A stretch of DNA of 46,605 nt from JAENVT01 sp031412355 (GCA_031412355.1 JANOCR010000088.1:1-46605), one strand, 5' to 3'. Counted from the first letter of the stretch, positions 7,977 to 17,140 are shown. The notes: generated from the letters alone by a model not told the origin. Program-made: numbers and translations.

Positions 7977-8593
7977 TCGAGTTGTCGGTTGCCGAAGCGA
8001 TCGATCGTGCAGCGTCGTTGGCGGCACGTGGTCGCGTCTTGATCGGCATCGCCGGTTGTCCGGGGGCCGGCAAGTCGACGTTGTCGACGGCGATCACCGC
8101 CGAGGTGCGATCGAGCGTGGTGGTGCCGATGGACGGATTCCATCTCTTGAACGACGACCTCGTCCGCCTCGGCAGGCGCAATCGCAAAGGTGCACCTGAC
8201 ACGTTCGATGTCGACGCCTACGTCGCGCTACTCGAACGCGTCCGCCAAAAGGCCCCCGGTGAAATAGTCACCGCACCGCGTTACGACCGGGCCGCCAGCG
8301 CCCCGGTACCCGATGCGATCACCGTCGCAAGCGACGTCGCGCTGGTGATCACCGAAGGCAACTACCTGCTGCTCGACGACCCGCCATGGCAAGCGGTGCG
8401 TCCGCTGCTCGACGAGGTGTGGTTCGTATACATCGACAACTCGGTGCGGGTGCGGCGCCTGATCGCTCGCCACATCGACTTCGGAAAGACCCCGGAAGAA
8501 GCACGCGAGTGGGTCATGCGATCCGACGAGGCAAATGCCGAGCGGGTCGCGGCCAGTCGTGATCGTGCCGACTTCGTAGTACGTCTTGGTTAG
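7973..8593 (+). CDS. P-loop nucleoside/sugar kinase, FrcK/uridine-kinase-like
   Basis: A 206-residue kinase with Walker A at GIAGCPGAGKST, the PMDGFHLLNDDL motif of the phosphoribulokinase/uridine kinase/PanK superfamily, and a RKGAPDTFDVDAY stretch. Homologues called FrcK accompany fructose/mannose/ribose ABC transporters in other bacteria (known), which fits this location. I chose GTG 7973 because it gives a 4-bp GTGA overlap with the PfkB gene; GTG 7955 is also possible. The frame is intact. It ends 9 bp from the convergent ATPase remnant. Confidence 0.78.
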   Translation: MIELSVAEAIDRAASLAARGRVLIGIAGCPGAGKSTLSTAITAEVRSSVVVPMDGFHLLNDDLVRLGRRNRKGAPDTFDVDAYVALLERVRQKAPGEIVTAPRYDRAASAPVPDAITVASDVALVITEGNYLLLDDPPWQAVRPLLDEVWFVYIDNSVRVRRLIARHIDFGKTPEEAREWVMRSDEANAERVAASRDRADFVVRLG

Positions 8594-8602
8594 CTGCCGC
8601 CG

Positions 8603-9298
8603 TCAGCGCACCGGGCCGAGCGCCTGGTCCTTCTCGTCGACGACCATCGCACCGCCCATGATTTCGATGACGTCGGCGATATTGGCGCTCTGCGGGGTGA
8701 CGACAGCCACCCGGCGACCGAGTCGTTGCACGTGGATTCGATCAGCCACCGCGAACACCCGCGACATGTTGTGGGAGACCAGGACAACCGGCAGGCCGCG
8801 ACCGCGCAGGTTCTCTATCAGCTTGCGGACCTGCATAGATTCGCGTGTGCCCAGCGCGGTGGTCGGCTCGTCGAGGATGATCACCTTGCTGTCGAACGTC
8901 GGTCGCTTCAGGACACCATTGTCAGCGAGCATGCGCATGAACTTGCCCCACAAGCCGGGCTTGTCGGGCTCGCGATCTCGGAACAGATTGTTGGCGATGT
9001 CGAGCGCCGGCTGCACCTCCAGCGTCTGGTGGATGGCGTTGACGCCGGCCAGGCGGGCCTCGGTCGGGTTGCGGAACAAGAACGGCTGACCGTTCAGACG
9101 CATCTCGCCGGCGCTTGGAGTCTCTGCGCCCGACACGCACTTCACCAGCGTGGACTTGCCGGCGCCGTTGTCGCCGACCACCGCCAACACCTCACCGGGA
9201 TAGACGGCGAAGTTCGTGCCGTCCAGTGCGACCACCTGGCCATAGGTCTTCACCAGGTTGTGGCACTCGAGCAGAGGTGCGACGGAGGCGATGGTCAT
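8603..9298 (-). pseudogene. CUT2 sugar ABC ATPase with internal deletion (no signature motif)
   Basis: An open frame of 231 residues, ATG 9298, with Walker A (GDNGAGKST), Q-loop (NAIHQTLEVQ), Walker B (KVIILDEPTTALG) and H-loop (VLVSHNM). However, the segment between FMRML and SKVII is about 36-40 residues shorter than in FrcA-type ATPases, and the ABC signature LSGGQ is absent. Without it, ATP sandwich formation and transport should fail, so I call it a pseudogene even though the frame is open. Its start overlaps the yihY stop in ATGA. No permease or binding protein is nearby. Confidence 0.7.
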
Positions 9299-10155
9299 GC
9301 TTCGTCGCAGTCCGGCGGTTGGGGCGGCCCGTCGGCGATGAGTGCGGCGTTCAACTCGGCGCCGGCCAGGGCGATCACGGAGTGCAGGCTGAGCCACGTC
9401 AGCAGGCCGATCACCGAGGCGAAGTCTCCGTACACCGGCGATGCGTTGGCAATCGCTCGGCCAACCACGGCGACGCCGACCAATTGCAGCGATGCGAACA
9501 GGACGCCACCGACGATCGCGCCGGGTGCGACGGTGCGCCACGCCGGTCGCGTCGTGCGAAGCCAGCGGTAGCTCAACGCCAGCACTCCCGCGTTGATTGC
9601 GACCGTGCCGATCAGCAGTAACACTTTGCCGACGATCCGCAGGCCCGTCACCGTTGCCAGGCTGGTCAGGATGGCCGCGCCGACCTGGGCGCCACCGATG
9701 TAGGCCATGCCCAGCAGTGCCCGGAACCGGGTGATGAACAGGTTGGAGCGATCGTCGAGCCCGATCTCAGCGATGTCGTCGAGCGCACCGTGCACGGCGA
9801 CGAACGCCTTCATCCCGCTCCACAGGCTGACCAGCAACCCGAGGACCAGCACCAGCGCGTTGCCGCGCAACTTCGACGGATCGGCCGCGATCTGCTCGCC
9901 GACGAACGGCAGTTGGGCGAGTGCCGAATCGACGATGTCTTCCAGCAGATTCGGATGGCTTTGCAACACAAAGCCCAAGACCGTGGTGAACACCAACAGC
10001 AACGGGAAGACCGACAGGAATCCGAAGTGGGCGATCAGCGCGGCGTTGCGTCCCGTGCGGTGCTTGCGGAATCCGTCGAGGGCGTGAACCGTGATCGCTA
10101 CCGGTCGATGGCGGTCGCGCAGGGCACGAACCCTGGTGTGCTCGGTCCATCTCAT
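9295..10155 (-). CDS. YihY/BrkB-family inner membrane protein
   Basis: A 286-residue polytopic membrane protein with about six hydrophobic segments (for example LSVFPLLLVFTTVLGFVLQ and VLLLIGTVAINAGVLALSY). The conserved GFLSVFPLLL and YGDFASVIGLLTWL regions are typical of YihY/UPF0761. The family function is unsettled; older links to ribonuclease BN or virulence are not supported here. ATG 10155 gives the normal N-terminus (MRWTEHTRVRAL). It is divergent from the Liv-type permease gene, and its stop overlaps the ATPase remnant's start. Confidence 0.85.
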   Translation of the reverse strand: MRWTEHTRVRALRDRHRPVAITVHALDGFRKHRTGRNAALIAHFGFLSVFPLLLVFTTVLGFVLQSHPNLLEDIVDSALAQLPFVGEQIAADPSKLRGNALVLVLGLLVSLWSGMKAFVAVHGALDDIAEIGLDDRSNLFITRFRALLGMAYIGGAQVGAAILTSLATVTGLRIVGKVLLLIGTVAINAGVLALSYRWLRTTRPAWRTVAPGAIVGGVLFASLQLVGVAVVGRAIANASPVYGDFASVIGLLTWLSLHSVIALAGAELNAALIADGPPQPPDCDEA

Positions 10156-10212
10156 CGCAAGGAATGTATGTGATCGATCGACTTTCCAAACCTTCGATGT
10201 CATGCGTAGCCC

Positions 10213-12297
10213 GTGCGGCTGACCTACAGCTACGGTCGCGGCGTGCGACGCCCTGGTGTCACCAACGTCGACCCGACGCGAGTTGTTGCGCTCGCGGCGA
10301 TCGCCGTGATCGTCGGGATCCAGCTGATCTTCTATGGACTTCCCTTCGGACTGTGGCTGCACGGGCTCGTCTTGGGCGGTCTGAACGCAGTGATGGCCGT
10401 GGGAATGGCGTTGATCTACCGAGCCAATCGCGTCGTCAACTTTGCGCAGGCCGAACTCGGCACGGTGCCCACCGCGTTCACCGCAGCGTTCATCCTCTTC
10501 TGGGGTTGGCCGTATCTGCTCGGCCTGACTGCCGGCTTGGTGATGGCGGTTGTCGCCGGAGTAGTCATCGAGTTCGCCCTGATCCGCCGCTTCCGCCACT
10601 CGCCGCGACTTGTGGTCACCGTCGCCACCCTCGGCATCACCCAACTGCTCGTCGTGATCGGCATCTTGATCCCGCGCTGGTGGGGTCGAAACCTGGCCAG
10701 CGAACGCATCGACCCGCCACTCGACTGGAAGTTGACCGTCGGTCAGGTCATCCTCAACTCCAATCACATGATCGCGTTGGTCGTGGCCCCGTTGATGATG
10801 GCCGGCGTTGCATGGTTCCTGGCTCGCAGCCGGTACGGGGTGGCCATCCGAGCCAGCGCCGAGCGCGGCGATCGGGCGGCAATGCTCGGCATCCCCGTCG
10901 GCCGGCTCAACACGCTGGTCTGGGCGATCGCTGCGGCGATGTCGTTTGTAGCGCTGTTCGTGCGCAGCGGGATCATCGGCGTTCCGCTGGGGTACGCGGC
11001 AGGATTCTCGGCGCTGTTGCAGTCACTGGCTGCGCTGGTCATTGCCCGCCTCGAACGACTGCCGACCGTTGCCATCGCGGCCATCGCGCTGGGCCTGCTG
11101 GAGTCCGGTGTTCGCTTCAACTCCGACACTCCTGCCGCCGTGTACCCGATCATGGCGGCAGTCATGTTCGTCGTGCTGCTCGTGCAACGAACCAGCAACG
11201 CGCGCCGCGACACTGACGCGGCGAGCACGTGGCGCGGTGCCGAGGAAGTGCGGCCGCTGACGCCCGCCGAGCGCCGGCATCCACAGGTTCGCCTCGTGCG
11301 TTGGGCCCTGGTCGCGATTGGGATCCTCGTCGTGTTCGGCGCACCGCTGTTGCTCAGCGTCGACTACGTCATCAAGTCGTCGGCCATCTTCGCGTTCGCG
11401 ATCATCGGCCTGTCGCTGGTGGTGCTGACCGGGTGGGCCGGGCAGATCTCGCTGGGGCAGATGGCCATCGTCGGCATCGGCGCCGCAGTCAGTGCTACGT
11501 GCACATCGCGATGGCATGTCGACCTGACACTTGGGCTGCTGATCGGTGGCTGCGCCGGCGGTGTCGTCGCTTTCGCCGTCGGCGTGCCGGCCCTGCGTTT
11601 GCGCGGGTTGTATCTGGCTGTCACGACCTTCGCATTGGGGTTGGCGACCGAACAGTGGCTCCTCAGCGATCGCTTCTTCGGCTGGTTCCCGAGGGCCGAG
11701 TCGCGGTTCGAGCGGCCGCCTCTGTTCGGGCAGATCCGTCTCGACACACCGATCCGCTACTACATGTACTCCTTGACCGTGCTGGTGCTGACCTTTCTGG
11801 CGACGCGCGGAATTCGTCGCTCGCGCACCGGTCGGGTGATCATTGCCGTGCGCGAGAACGAGCGTGCCGCGCAGAGCTACTCCATTCCTGCGGTGCGCGC
11901 CAAGCTGACGGCGTTCGTGATCTCCGGGGTGTTGGCGGGGATCGGCGGCGCATTGTTCGCCCACCTCAACCAATCGTTCAGCGTCGCCAGCTACGGCACC
12001 GGCGAGAGCTTCAGCGTCTTCACCTCAGCCGTGATCGGCGGGCTCGGATCATTGGGTGGCGCCGTGTTGGGAGCGGTCTACCTGCGCGGCATTCGCTGGT
12101 TCATCCCATCGCAGGAATGGCAGCTGCTGTCTACCGGCGGTGGCGTGCTGCTGGTGTTGCTGATACTGCCCGGCGGGCTCGGCGGTTTGTGGGTCACGGT
12201 TCGAGATGTTGTCGTGCGGCTGCTGGTCCGTCCGTCGCGCCGACCTTCCACGCCCGCAGTGCCTGCCGCTGCGGTCCCCGCGGAGCCGGTGGCGTGA
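10213..12297 (+). CDS. fused branched-chain amino acid-type ABC permease (LivH-LivM)
   Basis: A single 694-residue chain holding both permeases of a Liv-type importer. Residues about 1-320 are LivH-like (GLNAVMAVGMALIYRANRV, then NFAQAELGTV). A charged linker at about 326-362 (RRDTDAASTWRGAEEVRP) leads to a LivM-like half (LTGWAGQISLGQMAIVGIG; VRENERAAQSYSIPAVRAKL). In E. coli these are separate proteins (known). The GTG start at 10213 is uncertain; GTG 10243 is in frame. The tail is Pro/Ala-rich. The stop overlaps the next gene's ATG by 1 bp, so permease and ATPase are surely one operon. The substrate may be an amino acid, amide or other small polar molecule. Confidence 0.88.
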   Translation: MRLTYSYGRGVRRPGVTNVDPTRVVALAAIAVIVGIQLIFYGLPFGLWLHGLVLGGLNAVMAVGMALIYRANRVVNFAQAELGTVPTAFTAAFILFWGWPYLLGLTAGLVMAVVAGVVIEFALIRRFRHSPRLVVTVATLGITQLLVVIGILIPRWWGRNLASERIDPPLDWKLTVGQVILNSNHMIALVVAPLMMAGVAWFLARSRYGVAIRASAERGDRAAMLGIPVGRLNTLVWAIAAAMSFVALFVRSGIIGVPLGYAAGFSALLQSLAALVIARLERLPTVAIAAIALGLLESGVRFNSDTPAAVYPIMAAVMFVVLLVQRTSNARRDTDAASTWRGAEEVRPLTPAERRHPQVRLVRWALVAIGILVVFGAPLLLSVDYVIKSSAIFAFAIIGLSLVVLTGWAGQISLGQMAIVGIGAAVSATCTSRWHVDLTLGLLIGGCAGGVVAFAVGVPALRLRGLYLAVTTFALGLATEQWLLSDRFFGWFPRAESRFERPPLFGQIRLDTPIRYYMYSLTVLVLTFLATRGIRRSRTGRVIIAVRENERAAQSYSIPAVRAKLTAFVISGVLAGIGGALFAHLNQSFSVASYGTGESFSVFTSAVIGGLGSLGGAVLGAVYLRGIRWFIPSQEWQLLSTGGGVLLVLLILPGGLGGLWVTVRDVVVRLLVRPSRRPSTPAVPAAAVPAEPVA

Positions 12298-15209
12298 TGC
12301 GCAAGTTCGTGACCGCCTGCCGGCATCCTGGCGACTGGCTGCGCGGCATCTGCGGGGGCGAGGCCGCGTTCCCCCTCGTCGTGCTGTTCGCCCTCAACGC
12401 GGTCGACGAGCTCGACCGCACCGCCTTCGCGATCCTGTTGCCGAACATCCGCGACGAGTTCAATCTCGACAACACCAAGGTGCTGGGCCTGGTCGCGCTC
12501 GTGTCGGTCGCTGCGCTGGCCTTGCAGGTGCCCATCGCCCAATACGCCGACAGGTCGCGCCGCGTGCCGCTGGCGATCGGTGGGGCAGTCGTGTGGGCCC
12601 TGTTCAGCGGCCTCACCGGATTGGCAACCGGCGTGATCGTGTTGAGCATCGCGCGCAGCGGCAGCGCGATCGGCAAGGCAGTGATCGACCCGACACACAA
12701 CTCGTTGATCGCCGACTACTACCCGATCAACTCCCGCAGCAGGGTCTTCAGCACCCATCGCGCCGCCAACGCGGTCGGCTCGTTCGTCGGCCCGCTGTCT
12801 GCCGGATTGCTGGCGTACGCGTTCGGCTGGCGCGCACCGTTCCTGGTCTTCGTGATCCCGACGATGATCTTCGCAGTCATCGCTCTGCGCCTGCGCGAAC
12901 CGGTGCGCGGCCGATGGGAGCGGCAGGCGATGGGGGCCAGTGATGATGTCGTTGGCACCGAGGAGACCGTGCCGTCGTTCGCCGAGAGTTGGCGAACGGT
13001 GCAGAAGATCGAAAGCCTCAGACGGATCTGGTGGAGCCTGCCGTTCCTGGCGACGGCGCTGATCGGTTTCGTCGCGTTGGCGTCATTGCTGTACGAGCAG
13101 GAGTTCGGTCTCGACGAGCGGGGCCGCGGTGTCGCGTCGGCGATCGCCGAGCCGTTCCAACTCGTCGGGCTCGTCGTTGGCTCTCGCATCGTGACTCGAC
13201 GATTCCTCGCCGACATGCGTGGCTTGATTCGCTTCCTCGCCAAGGTGGCCATTGCGACATCGGTCGCCGCGATTGCGTTTGCGGTCGCGCCCAACATCGT
13301 CGCTGCCGTGGCTGCCAACTGCGTGATCTCGGCAGCGCTGGCGATGTTGGGCCCCGGAATCCTCGTTGCCCTGGCGTTGGCCATCCCGCCGCGGGCACGC
13401 GCCACAGGGTTCTCGGTGGCCTCGCTGTGGGTGATCCCCGGTCTGATCGTGCTGCCGATCATCGGCTGGATCTCCGGTCACGTCGGCATTCGCTGGGGCA
13501 TGCTCGTGCTCGTCCCGCTGTTCATCATCGGCAGCTTCATCCTTGGTAGCGCCGGCTCGGTGATCGGTGCCGACATCGCGCAGGTCTGGCGCGGCGCCGC
13601 GGCTCGCAGCGAAGCGCTGTACCAGCGGCGGCAGGGGCAGAGCGACCTCTTGCTGGTGCGCGGCGTCGACGCCGGATACGACGGTCGGCAGGTGCTGTTC
13701 GGCGTCGAGATCGACATCAAAGAGGGCGAGATCGTCGCGCTGCTCGGCACCAACGGCGCCGGCAAGAGCACGCTGCTGAAGGCCATCAGCGGTGTCGTCG
13801 AGGCCGACCGCGGTGCCGTCGTGCTGGACGGTCGCGACATCACGCATGCGCCGCCGAACGAGATCGCCGCGCTCGGCATCAGTCAGATGCCTGGCGGACA
13901 CGGAGTCTTCGGTTCGCTGACGGTCGGCGAGAACCTTCGGCTGGCCGGATGGACTCGCCGCCGGCACCACGACGTCGACTCTGCGATCGAGGAGGTACTG
14001 ACGATGTTCCCGGTGCTGCGCGAGCGGCTGGCGTCGTCGGCAGCCGACCTCAGCGGGGGACAGCAACAGATGTTGGCCCTCAGCATGGCCTTCATCGCCA
14101 AGCCGCGGGTGCTGCTGATCGACGAGTTGTCACTGGGGCTGGCGCCGGTGGTCGTCGGTCAGTTGCTGCCGCTGGTGCGCCGGCTGGCCGACGACGGCGT
14201 CGCCGTGATCCTGGTCGAACAGAGTGTCGACGTTGCGCTGAATCTCGCCGAGCGCGCCTATTTCATGGAACGCGGCATGATTCGCTTCTCAGGTCCGACC
14301 GCTGATCTGTTGAACCGCCCCGACCTGTTGCGGTCGGTGTTCCTCACCGACATCGCAACATCGCCGCCCACCAGCTCTGTCGTGCCGTCGATCGACCGTG
14401 CCTCGACCGACCGGCCCGTACTGGAGGTTGCGGGTGTGTGCCGCTCGTTCGGCGGTAACCGCGCCGTCAACGACGTCTCGTTCGCCGTGGGCAAGGGCGA
14501 GATCGTCGGCATGATCGGCCCCAACGGCGCCGGCAAGACGACCCTGTTCGACGTGATCAGCGGCTACGTCGCGGCAGACGACGGTCGCGTGATGTTGGAC
14601 GGACGCGACGTCACCAGCGACTCGGCCACCAGGCGCGCCCGGCGCGGCCTCGGCCGCAGCTTTCAAGACGCCCGCCTATTCCCCGACATGACGGTGACAG
14701 AAGCGATCGCTGTCGCGTTGGAGAGATGGACGACGCAACGCAGCGTGCTGGCCGCGGCATTGCGATTCCCCACGGTGTTCGACGACGAGGAACGCACCGC
14801 GGCGCGCGTCGACGAGCTAATCGGCATGATGAACCTTGGCGCCTATCGCAACTCGTTCGTCCGCGAACTGTCGACCGGCACCCGGCGCATCGTCGACCTC
14901 GCCTGCCTGGTGGGTCATCGCCCGACGGTCGTGCTGCTCGATGAGCCATCTAGTGGCATCGCGCAGCGCGAGGTCGAGGCTCTCGCACCGGTGTTGTTGC
15001 GGCTGCGCGACGAGATGGGCGCCAGCCTGCTGGTGATCGAGCACGACCTGCCGTTGATCTCGTCGATCGCCGATCGGTTGATCGCGCTCGACCAAGGCGA
15101 GGTCATCGCCACGGGTAGCCCGACTGAGGTGTTGACCCATTCGGACGTGGTAGAGAGCTACATAGGGAACAACGCGGCGGCGCGTCAGCGCCCCGGCCAT
15201 AGGGGGTAG
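12297..15209 (+). CDS. MFS transporter - LivF-type ATPase - LivG-type ATPase triple fusion
   Basis: A 970-residue chain with three domains. Residues 1-430 form a 12-TM-type MFS domain with motif A-like YADRSRRVPLAI (83-94). The first ABC domain (about 450-690, LivF-like) has Walker A GTNGAGKS with K490, signature LSGGQQQ at 585-591 and Walker B LLIDE with E610. The second (about 710-960, LivG-like) has Walker A GPNGAGKT with K747, an altered signature LSTGTRR (858-864), and Walker B VVLLDEPSSG with D882/E883. Reading is continuous with no stop or frameshift between domains; the MFS-to-ABC joint is about 15-20 residues. The start is ATG 12297 in TGATG. An MFS carrier joined to the ATPases of an ABC importer is unusual; its role is not shown. 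Confidence 0.88.
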   Translation: MRKFVTACRHPGDWLRGICGGEAAFPLVVLFALNAVDELDRTAFAILLPNIRDEFNLDNTKVLGLVALVSVAALALQVPIAQYADRSRRVPLAIGGAVVWALFSGLTGLATGVIVLSIARSGSAIGKAVIDPTHNSLIADYYPINSRSRVFSTHRAANAVGSFVGPLSAGLLAYAFGWRAPFLVFVIPTMIFAVIALRLREPVRGRWERQAMGASDDVVGTEETVPSFAESWRTVQKIESLRRIWWSLPFLATALIGFVALASLLYEQEFGLDERGRGVASAIAEPFQLVGLVVGSRIVTRRFLADMRGLIRFLAKVAIATSVAAIAFAVAPNIVAAVAANCVISAALAMLGPGILVALALAIPPRARATGFSVASLWVIPGLIVLPIIGWISGHVGIRWGMLVLVPLFIIGSFILGSAGSVIGADIAQVWRGAAARSEALYQRRQGQSDLLLVRGVDAGYDGRQVLFGVEIDIKEGEIVALLGTNGAGKSTLLKAISGVVEADRGAVVLDGRDITHAPPNEIAALGISQMPGGHGVFGSLTVGENLRLAGWTRRRHHDVDSAIEEVLTMFPVLRERLASSAADLSGGQQQMLALSMAFIAKPRVLLIDELSLGLAPVVVGQLLPLVRRLADDGVAVILVEQSVDVALNLAERAYFMERGMIRFSGPTADLLNRPDLLRSVFLTDIATSPPTSSVVPSIDRASTDRPVLEVAGVCRSFGGNRAVNDVSFAVGKGEIVGMIGPNGAGKTTLFDVISGYVAADDGRVMLDGRDVTSDSATRRARRGLGRSFQDARLFPDMTVTEAIAVALERWTTQRSVLAAALRFPTVFDDEERTAARVDELIGMMNLGAYRNSFVRELSTGTRRIVDLACLVGHRPTVVLLDEPSSGIAQREVEALAPVLLRLRDEMGASLLVIEHDLPLISSIADRLIALDQGEVIATGSPTEVLTHSDVVESYIGNNAAARQRPGHRG

Positions 15210-15213
15210 CCAC

Positions 15214-17007
15214 ATGCAGCCAGCCAGCTCGACCGGTGCCGATCGCAGCCGGCAGCTCCGCCGATGGGGACCGATTGGTGCCGTCGTCGTGGTCGTGGCC
15301 GCGGTCGGAGGCATCGTGTTGGCAACTCGCGATTCCGACGACGAGGCCAGCCCGGCTACCACCGCTGCCTCGACGCCCGGCACGACTGTTGCCGAGACTA
15401 CGACGGTCGTCGCGGGGGACTCGACCACGCCGAGCTCGGATACCGCGCCAGGTACGACTGCGCCACCCGAACTGACGTATCCGCTGTCGTTCGCCGATGC
15501 CACCGAACAGGGATTGGCCGACACGATCGACTGGGGCGCGCGCTGCGACACCACCACGGGCAGGCTGGCGGTTCCCGACTTCTTCGCCCGACCGTGTTTC
15601 GCTCCGTTCACCGTCGACAACGGCGGCGCAACCGCCACAGGCGTGACCGCAGACGAGATCACGATCGTCCACTACGAAGGTCAACAGACCGACCCGATCA
15701 TCGCCTACATCACCGATGCGGTGCAGGTCGACGACACCAACAGCGATCAGTTCGCAACGATGAAGGAGCTCATCCGCTACTACGAGACCTACTACGAGCT
15801 GTACGGTCGCAAGGTCAACCTCATCACGTTCGAGGGCACCGGCAACGCCACCGACGAGGTCGCCGCTCGAGCCGACGCTGCGCAGATCGCACTGGAGCAC
15901 AAACCGTTCGTGGTCTTCGGCGGCCCGGCCCTCACCAGCGCGTTCGCCGACGAGTTGGCCGCCAACAAGGTGATGTGCATCGGCTGCACGCCCGGCCAGC
16001 CTCCTTCGTTCTACAGCGATCGCAGCCCGTACGTCTGGGGCCTCGATGGAAGTCCGCAGCAGAAGGAATCGCACACCGTCGAGTTCCTGACCAAGCAGAT
16101 CATCGGCAAGAACGCCAGCCACGGGGGCGACGATGTGAAGGATCTACCCCGCAAGCTCGGCCTTTTGTACCTCGAGAACAGCGGCGCCGCCAAGGAGTTG
16201 GCCGACACGTTTGCGGCCGACATGGACGCCGCCGGCTCTCCGTTCGCCGAGGTCGTCGCCTATCAACTCGATCCGACCACGATCCAGGCAACAGCAACGC
16301 AGGTCATCACCAGGATGAAAGCCGCCGGTGTCACGACGATCGTGTTCAGCGGCGATCCGGTTGCACCGCGCGACTTCACCAAGGAAGCAACTGCACAGGA
16401 GTATTTCCCGGAGTGGGTCATCTCGGCCAGCACGTTGGTCGACGTCAGCGCATTCGCACGCACATACGACCAGCAGCAGTGGGCGCACGCTTTCGGCGTC
16501 ACTCAGCTGGCAGCGCGCACGCCCTCCGAGCAGATCGGTGCGTTCTACATCTACCGGTGGTTCAACGGTGTCGATCCACCCGCCGACGAGTCCATCGGCG
16601 TGTTCGCGCCGAACCCCGCGCTGTTCTTCGCAGTCCTGCAGAGCGTCGGTCCCAACCTCACCCCAGAGACGTTCCACGATGCAGCGTTCACGCTGCCCAC
16701 CAGTTCCCAGACACTCTCGATCAGCCAGCCGTATCTCACGTACGGCGACAGGGGCTACTGGCCCGACGACGACTACCTGGGGGTCGACGACGCCACCGCG
16801 ATCTGGTGGGATCCCGTCGCAACCGGGCCTGACGAGATCCGCAAGGAGGGTGTCGGCATGTACCAGTTCGTCGACGGCGGCCAGCGCTACCTGCCGGGCG
16901 AGTGGCCGACCACCGACAAGATGTTCGACCCTGCCGGCAGCGTGGCGCTGTATGCCGCTCCGCCCCCCGGCGAGGCCCCCGGCGACTACCCCAGCCCCGC
17001 CGGCTGA
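15214..17007 (+). CDS. membrane-anchored ABC substrate-binding protein (Liv-type)
   Basis: A 597-residue solute-binding protein of the periplasmic-binding-protein type I class, third gene of the transporter operon (4 bp after the fusion gene; GGGGG at 15202-15206 serves as RBS). It starts with a single TM anchor (about 19-41) instead of a lipobox cysteine, then a Thr/Pro-rich linker (about 45-90). The binding domain contains VTADEITIVHYEG, VVFGGPALTSAFADELAANK and a long C-terminal lobe. It should capture the substrate outside the membrane and deliver it to the fused permease. Anchoring by TM helix rather than lipid is notable but not unique. Confidence 0.85.
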   Translation: MQPASSTGADRSRQLRRWGPIGAVVVVVAAVGGIVLATRDSDDEASPATTAASTPGTTVAETTTVVAGDSTTPSSDTAPGTTAPPELTYPLSFADATEQGLADTIDWGARCDTTTGRLAVPDFFARPCFAPFTVDNGGATATGVTADEITIVHYEGQQTDPIIAYITDAVQVDDTNSDQFATMKELIRYYETYYELYGRKVNLITFEGTGNATDEVAARADAAQIALEHKPFVVFGGPALTSAFADELAANKVMCIGCTPGQPPSFYSDRSPYVWGLDGSPQQKESHTVEFLTKQIIGKNASHGGDDVKDLPRKLGLLYLENSGAAKELADTFAADMDAAGSPFAEVVAYQLDPTTIQATATQVITRMKAAGVTTIVFSGDPVAPRDFTKEATAQEYFPEWVISASTLVDVSAFARTYDQQQWAHAFGVTQLAARTPSEQIGAFYIYRWFNGVDPPADESIGVFAPNPALFFAVLQSVGPNLTPETFHDAAFTLPTSSQTLSISQPYLTYGDRGYWPDDDYLGVDDATAIWWDPVATGPDEIRKEGVGMYQFVDGGQRYLPGEWPTTDKMFDPAGSVALYAAPPPGEAPGDYPSPAG

Positions 17008-17046
17008 CCCGCGGCGAGCCACGGCGTGCCCCATCGCAACCACGTG

Positions 17047-17140
17047 TGTGGGCGCGGGATGTGCCATCTGTGGCGTGATGCCGCGCCCACAAAATTGTGT
17101 GGGCGCGGGGTTTGCCATCTGTGGAGTGATGCCGCGCCCA
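17047..17140. terminator. tandem GC-rich hairpins between convergent genes
   Basis: Two 43-45 bp units, 17047-17091 and 17098-17140 (51-bp period), sit between the stops of the binding protein (17007, +) and ung (17146, -). The first has perfect 11-bp arms, TGTGGGCGCGG and CCGCGCCCACA; the second keeps 9 bp. The interior (GCCATCTGTGG then GTGATG) is nearly identical in both. The position suits a bidirectional terminator. A T-run is lacking, so a repeat element is equally possible. Confidence 0.65.

Noticed and set aside
6064..9298. Insertion sequence as cause of the sugar-locus decay
   Set aside because: No transposase remnant, terminal inverted repeats or target-site duplications are visible.
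11229..12296. N-terminal extension of the MFS-ABC-ABC fusion
   Set aside because: This part lies within the LivM half in another frame and is Arg-rich filler; the MFS domain begins at ATG 12297.
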